Below, piece by piece: positions 5,412-8,976 of a stretch of DNA of 8,976 nucleotides. The notes under the pieces are model-generated. The model did not search any database. It was not told where the DNA came from and saw only the letters and a program-made list of their open reading frames with translations. The translations under genes and the position numbers were made by a program. This stretch comes from JADGGV01 sp035715725 (lineage in GTDB: Bacteria; Gemmatimonadota; Gemmatimonadetes; Longimicrobiales; RSA9), in the NCBI GenBank assembly GCA_035715725.1, contig DASTKT010000095.1, forward strand, positions 1 through 8,976, written 5' to 3'. Each line of letters starts with the position of its first letter. The stretch's first letter is position 1.

Positions 5412-6179
5412 ATGACAACTCGATCTGCCGTCGTGCTCGCGTGCGGCCTCGCCCTCCCCTCGGCCGCCACTGCGCAGGAGCCGCAGGCCACGCGCGAGAG
5501 CGTCCCGCCGGAGGTGGTCGCGTCCGCCACGGTCCAGCGGAGCGTCCGCCCGGACCTGGCCACGATCACGCTCCGTTTCTCGCGCACGGGCGCGACGCCC
5601 ACGGACGCGGGCCGGAACGTGGCGCTGCTGGCCGACAGCGTGCGCGGCGCGCTGGCGGCGCTCGGGATCCCCCGCGACTCCACGCCAACGGCGAGCCAGT
5701 GGTGGTGGCCGCGGACCCGCATGGAACCCCGGGTCGTCCCGGGTCCCTACAACCCCCGGACCGGGATGCGGGCCCAGGACACGACCTACCAGGCGAACGA
5801 GAGCATGGAGGTCCGGATCGGGGATCTTTCGAAGGTCGGGAAGGTGATCGACGCCATTCTCGCCCGCGGGATCACCGACATCTCGGAGCCGCGCTTCTCG
5901 GCCTCCAACACGCGGCAGGCCGAGCTCGACGCCGTGGCGGAGGCGACGCGGGCGGCGCGAGCGCGGGCCGAAGCGATCGCGGCCGCCGGCGGAGGGCGCC
6001 TGGGGCGCACGCGGCTCCTGAGCACGGAGCGCGCGGGGGACCCGTTCGCGACCGGAATCCGGCTTACCCCGGCGAGTGAGAGTGCAGCCGCGGACCGCGT
6101 CGAGACGGTGGTCGTGGGGCCGGCGATCCGGGTCGTCGCGCGCGTGTACGGGCGCTGGGAGCTGGTCGAGCGACCGTGA
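5412..6179 (+). CDS. SIMPL-domain (DUF541) periplasmic protein
   Basis: This 255-residue precursor carries a signal peptide (hydrophobic residues 6-17, cleavage after ATA at 19-21) and a SIMPL/DUF541 domain spanning most of the mature protein. The family signature runs from VASATVQRSVRPDLATITLRFS (residues 36-57), through the helix AGRNVALLADSVRGALAALGIP (66-87), the insertion YQANESMEVRIGDLSKVGKVIDAILARG (126-153), then ISEPRFSASN (157-166) and the long helix AELDAVAEATRAARARAEAIAAAGG (170-194). Members include Brucella BP26 and E. coli YggE, periplasmic or envelope proteins linked to oxidative stress, some forming ring or channel assemblies; the exact role is unknown. The W97-W98-W99 run in the loop (SQWWWPRTRM) is unusual. 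The ATG at 5412 is chosen for the signal peptide although no clear ribosome binding site precedes it; an in-frame ATG at 5343 would add 23 proline- and arginine-rich residues. Confidence 0.92.
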   Translation: MTTRSAVVLACGLALPSAATAQEPQATRESVPPEVVASATVQRSVRPDLATITLRFSRTGATPTDAGRNVALLADSVRGALAALGIPRDSTPTASQWWWPRTRMEPRVVPGPYNPRTGMRAQDTTYQANESMEVRIGDLSKVGKVIDAILARGITDISEPRFSASNTRQAELDAVAEATRAARARAEAIAAAGGGRLGRTRLLSTERAGDPFATGIRLTPASESAAADRVETVVVGPAIRVVARVYGRWELVERP

Positions 6180-6390
6180 GCGGGCCGGGACCGTCGCGCG
6201 AGGCGCCCCGGCGCGGTTCGTGACCGGCCGTGGCCTCCCGGCCCCCGCCGCGACGACCGATCGTGCCGCCGGGAACTCCGCGTCCGCGGCGGAGCTTGCG
6301 GAACGCCGGGGCCCGCGTCCTTCGCGCCGCGACGAGGTCGCCGGGAGAACCGCCCGTTGGTGTGCCAGCCCCCTCGTGAGGATCGAGCCG

Positions 6391-7233
6391 ATGTCTGCTT
6401 CCATCTCCGCCCGCCGCGCCGCGTTCCGCCGCCTGCACGAGAGCGGCTGCTTCCTCATCCCGAACCCGTGGGACGTCGGGTCCGCCCGGTGGCTCGAGGG
6501 GCTCGGCTTCCAGGCGCTGGCGACGACGAGCTCCGGCGCCGCCTGGGCGCACGGCAAGCCCGACGGTGCCATGACGCTCGACGAGATCCTCGCCCACTTC
6601 CGCGCGCTCGTCGCGGCGACCGACCTGCCGGTCAACGCCGACTTCGAGGACGGCCACGCGCGCGACGCGCACGGCCTGGCCGACAACATCGCCCGCTGCA
6701 TCGAGACCGGCGTCGCGGGGCTGTCCATCGAGGACTCGACGGGCGACGACGCGAAGCCGCTGTACGACTTCGACGAGGCCGTCGCCCGCATGCGCGTGGC
6801 GCGGGCCGCCGTGGACGCGGCCGGCGGCGACGTGCTGCTGGTCGGCCGCGCGGAATGCTTCCTCACCGGGCACCCGGAGCCGCTGAAGGAGGCGACGAAG
6901 CGCCTCGTCGCGTACGCGGAGGCCGGCGCGGACTGCCTGTATGCGCCGGGCGTGCGCACGCGCCAGGAGATCGAGACGATCGTCCGGGCGGTGGCGCCGA
7001 AGCCGGTCAACGTGCTCGCCGGCTGGCCGATCGGCTTCACGCTGGACGAGCTGGGCGAGATGGGCGTTCGCCGCGTCAGCGTCGGCGGCGCGCTGGCGCG
7101 CTCCGCGTGGGGCGGCTTCATGCGCGCGGCGCAGGAGCTGGCGGAGGGGCGCTTCGACGGCTTCGCGAGCGCCGCGCCGGGGGACGAGCTGAACGCGTTC
7201 TTCACCGACCGGGAGCGGCGACGCAGGTCGTGA
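6391..7233 (+). CDS. Isocitrate lyase/phosphoenolpyruvate mutase superfamily protein
   Basis: The 280-residue protein is a full single TIM-barrel member of the ICL/PEP mutase superfamily, whose enzymes make or break C-C, C-P or C-O bonds next to a carboxylate using Mg2+. Landmarks in order are IPNPWDVGSARWLEGLGFQAL (23-43), the substrate-binding TSSG (46-49), ADFEDGH (83-89), SIEDSTG (112-118, with metal-linked E114 and D115), GRAE (152-155) and YAPG (184-187). The KKCGH catalytic loop of true isocitrate lyases is absent, so isocitrate cleavage is unlikely; this subgroup is usually annotated as 'isocitrate lyase/phosphoenolpyruvate mutase family' with an unassigned substrate, possibly an oxaloacetate- or phosphonate-like acid. 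GAGG at 6378-6381 supports ATG 6391. No phosphonate genes lie nearby. It stands 211 bases after the SIMPL gene, so it may have its own promoter. Confidence 0.93.
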   Translation: MSASISARRAAFRRLHESGCFLIPNPWDVGSARWLEGLGFQALATTSSGAAWAHGKPDGAMTLDEILAHFRALVAATDLPVNADFEDGHARDAHGLADNIARCIETGVAGLSIEDSTGDDAKPLYDFDEAVARMRVARAAVDAAGGDVLLVGRAECFLTGHPEPLKEATKRLVAYAEAGADCLYAPGVRTRQEIETIVRAVAPKPVNVLAGWPIGFTLDELGEMGVRRVSVGGALARSAWGGFMRAAQELAEGRFDGFASAAPGDELNAFFTDRERRRRS

Positions 7234-7284
7234 GCGGAGTTGGCGCTCCGGCGGTCTGGCCACTCCCCTCGAGAGGAGGTCGAG

Positions 7285-7689
7285 ATGCTAGGCGAGAAGA
7301 TCCGCGTGGCCTCGGGCCAGGTGACCACACGGCGGGTGCTGCCCAGCCAGGGCGGCGGGCCGCGAATGGAGACGTCGTTCGAGGGCACCGGCACGATGCT
7401 CGGAATCGACGAGCGGGAGGTGGGCACGTACACCTCCGTCGTCCGCCCGGATGGGAGCCTGTTCGGGCACGGTCAGGGCGTCATCATGGGGACGGATGGC
7501 AGTCTCGCCACGTGGGTCGGCCAGGGCGTGGGCACGGTCCGCAGCGACGGCGCGGTGAGCTATCGCGGCGCCCTCTGCTACGAGAGCGCATCCCCGAGCT
7601 GGGTGCGGCTCAACACCGTGGCCGGGGTCTTCGAGTTCGAGGTCGACGCCCGGGGCAACACGCGCTCCGAGCTCTGGGAGTGGAAGTAG
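7285..7689 (+). CDS. Conserved small beta-rich protein of unknown function
   Basis: The 134-residue product has no signal peptide or membrane segment and is probably cytoplasmic. It reads as a run of beta strands: KIRVASGQVTTRRVLP (5-20), METSFEGTGTMLGI (28-41), EVGTYTSVVRPDGSLFGHGQGVIMGTDG (45-72), LATWVGQGVGTV (74-85), GAVSYRGALCYES (89-101) and VAGVFEFEVDARGNTRSELWEWK (112-134). The repeated G-x-G and W-x-G-Q-G-V-G turns, and the ending LWEWK, recall a widespread bacterial hypothetical family of about this length with a predicted small barrel, perhaps allene-oxide-cyclase-like; no activity is known to me. AGGAGG at 7274-7279 fixes ATG 7285. It lies 51 bases after the PEP mutase-like gene, so the two may share a transcript, which probably ends at the palindrome at 7747. 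Confidence 0.85.
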   Translation: MLGEKIRVASGQVTTRRVLPSQGGGPRMETSFEGTGTMLGIDEREVGTYTSVVRPDGSLFGHGQGVIMGTDGSLATWVGQGVGTVRSDGAVSYRGALCYESASPSWVRLNTVAGVFEFEVDARGNTRSELWEWK

Positions 7690-7746
7690 CGGCGGAGCGG
7701 GATCGCGGAGGCGGCCCGAGCCGCCGGTCGCCGGGGCGCTGAAACG

Positions 7747-7796
7747 GCGCCTGCGGTCCCGCGGCGGCCGGCCGGCCGCCGCGGGACCGCAGGCGC
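7747..7796. terminator. Perfect 50-bp palindrome, probable bidirectional terminator
   Basis: The 25 bases 7747-7771 are the exact reverse complement of 7772-7796; I checked all pairs, and the match breaks one base outside on each side (G7746/G7797). It lies between two convergent genes, 57 bases after one stop and 4 bases before the other, so transcripts from either side would fold into a very GC-rich hairpin. There is no T tract on the + side; on the minus strand the arm is followed by CGTTTC. A bidirectional terminator is the simplest reading, and an extruded cruciform or a palindromic protein-binding site are alternatives. Confidence 0.7.
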
Positions 7797-7800
7797 GCGC

Positions 7801-8976
7801 TCACGGATACAGCCGGTACGGCGCGCTCCGCGCCCGGAACGCCTCCAGCTCGGTGCGCCACGATGCGAAGATCGCCCGGGGCGGCTGGCCGGCGAGAATC
7901 ATGGCCTTCAGCCGGTTCGTCGCCGTCAGGCGCTCGAGCACGGCGTCGTTCCAGACGAGCCGCTCCGGGTGCAGGCGGTGCACGGCCCAGAGCATGGCGA
8001 CGCCGGCGCGGTACGGCTGGAACGCGTCCCGGTCGGTCACGCGCACGCGGACGCCGAGGAGCCGCTCGCCGGCCAGCTCCGGCGGGCGGCCGTGGAAGGG
8101 CTGCTGCACCGGCGTGAAGACGACCGGCTCGAAGACGACGCCGCGCAGCCCGACGCCGTTCAGCAGCGCCGCCGCCTTCCGGTGGTCGAGCCAGGGCGCG
8201 CCGACGTACTCGAACGGGTGGTCCGTGCCTCGCCCCTCGGAGAGGTTCAGCGCCTCGAACACGCACGTGCCGGTGTAGGCCAGCAGCGACTCCAGCGTGA
8301 GCAGATTCGGCGACGGCTTGCGCCATGGCAGGCCGGTCTGGTCGTACCACATCGCCCGCCGCCATCCGCGCATCGGCACGACGTGCAGCTTCGCCGTCAC
8401 GCCGCCGCGCAGCAGCTTCTCGCCGTTGTAGAAGCGCGCCATCTCGCCCATCGTCAGGCCGTGGATCACGGGCAGCGGGGCGTAGGAGCCGAAGCGGAAG
8501 AGCGACGCGTCGTCCGCCACGAAGCCGTCCTGCTTCACCCCGGTGATCGGGTTCGGCCGATCGAGGACGACGACGTCGATCCCGTTCTCCGCCGCGGCCT
8601 CCATGACGAAGCCCAGGATGTTGACGTGCTCGTAGAAGCGCGCGCCCACGTCCTGGATGTCGAAGACGATCACGTCCACGTCCCGCAGCATCTCCGGCGT
8701 CGGCTTGTGCGTCTCGCCGTAGAGGTTGTACTTGACGACGCCGGTCGCCGAATCGAGCGCCGCCTCCGGGTCGTGCCGCGCCGAGTAGTCGTTCGAGCGG
8801 ATGTCGTACTCCATCCCGAACAGCACCTGGAGCCGGACGCCCGGAAAGCGGTGCAGCGCGTCGGCCAGGTGCGTGCCGTCGGCGAGCCGGCCGCTGTGGT
8901 TCGACACCAGCGCGACGCGCTTCCCGCGGATCAGGTGCGCGAACTCGGTGAAGAGCCGGTCCGCGCCGGTCGTGAC
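7801..8976 (-). CDS. DUF1343 / NamZ-type exo-beta-N-acetylmuramidase, N-terminus cut off by the window edge
   Basis: The frame is open to the right edge, so the true start lies outside; 391 residues are visible. NamZ enzymes (GH171; B. subtilis YbbC) release terminal N-acetylmuramic acid from peptidoglycan fragments for recycling. Family landmarks are clear: GKRVALVSNHSG (residues 18-29), NLYGETHKPTPEML (84-97), IVFDIQDVGARFYEH (103-117), VVLDRPNPI (136-144), HGLTMGEMARFYN (172-184), GWRRAMWYDQTGLPW (204-218), SPNLLTLES (222-230), GTCVFEALNLSEGRGTDHPFE (236-256) and GAPWLDH (259-265). The usual F-x-PEHGF segment reads LFGMEYDIRS here (52-61), keeping the glutamate but not the histidine and glycine. 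The visible start lacks a signal peptide because it is truncated. No other peptidoglycan-recycling gene is in view. It converges on the preceding genes and ends four bases beyond the 50-bp palindrome. Confidence 0.93.
   Translation of the reverse strand, partial: VTTGADRLFTEFAHLIRGKRVALVSNHSGRLADGTHLADALHRFPGVRLQVLFGMEYDIRSNDYSARHDPEAALDSATGVVKYNLYGETHKPTPEMLRDVDVIVFDIQDVGARFYEHVNILGFVMEAAAENGIDVVVLDRPNPITGVKQDGFVADDASLFRFGSYAPLPVIHGLTMGEMARFYNGEKLLRGGVTAKLHVVPMRGWRRAMWYDQTGLPWRKPSPNLLTLESLLAYTGTCVFEALNLSEGRGTDHPFEYVGAPWLDHRKAAALLNGVGLRGVVFEPVVFTPVQQPFHGRPPELAGERLLGVRVRVTDRDAFQPYRAGVAMLWAVHRLHPERLVWNDAVLERLTATNRLKAMILAGQPPRAIFASWRTELEAFRARSAPYRLYP

Noticed and set aside
6180..6390. Possible small gene between the SIMPL and PEP mutase-family genes
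   Set aside because: The gap has several short GC hairpins but no start with ribosome binding site leading to a plausible protein.
5379..7433. 684-codon open frame on the minus strand, the longest in the window
   Set aside because: It is the antisense of the SIMPL and PEP mutase-family genes; the translation is serine/arginine/proline-rich low complexity with no domain.
7610..8365. 251-codon minus-strand frame
   Set aside because: It is a shifted frame of the NamZ-like gene and has no recognisable domain.

Overview
The window is a GC-rich (roughly 70% by eye), densely coded bacterial segment. Every gene but the last is on the + strand. Secreted proteins begin with short signal peptides ending in A-x-A|Q, there are several small lineage-restricted lipoproteins or envelope proteins, and strong AGGAGG-type ribosome binding sites sit before ATG or GTG starts. 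Together these suggest a Gram-negative, high-GC bacterium of the Gemmatimonadota or a similar soil phylum. That placement is inference from style and remembered family resemblance, not from a marker gene.

Layout. (1) 1-418: a VapC-type PIN toxin, its start abutting the stop of a gene cut off by the left edge, probably the VapB antitoxin. (2) 540-2574: a small lipoprotein, a GNAT acetyltransferase, a RibD/dihydrofolate-reductase-like protein and a second GNAT, closely spaced and probably co-transcribed, ending at a possible hairpin. (3) 2708-4458: a secreted barrel-like protein, a putative lipoprotein with a CFGC motif whose longest frame overlaps the preceding stop as ATGA, and a three-segment membrane protein. 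None of the three belongs to a family with a function I know. (4) 4459-4846: a 388-base non-coding gap holding a 162-bp imperfect inverted-repeat element with a nested 21-bp palindrome, resembling a MITE or large intergenic repeat. (5) 4847-7689: a small exported SH3-like/glycine-zipper-like protein, a SIMPL-domain (DUF541) periplasmic protein, an isocitrate lyase/PEP mutase superfamily enzyme and a conserved small protein of unknown function. (6) 7747-7796: a perfect 50-bp palindrome between convergent genes, probably a bidirectional terminator. (7) 7801-8976, minus strand: a DUF1343/NamZ-type exo-beta-N-acetylmuramidase, cut off at its N-terminus by the right edge.

How the genes work together: apart from the toxin and its presumed antitoxin there is no clear pathway. 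The window looks like ordinary chromosome rich in envelope proteins and small stand-alone enzymes. I found no CRISPR array, phage genes, transposase, tRNA, rRNA or defence island. The items most worth a second look are the two inverted-repeat structures, the uncharacterised secreted/lipoprotein/membrane trio, and an altered motif in the NamZ-like enzyme. I see no convincing evidence for a wholly new multi-gene system.
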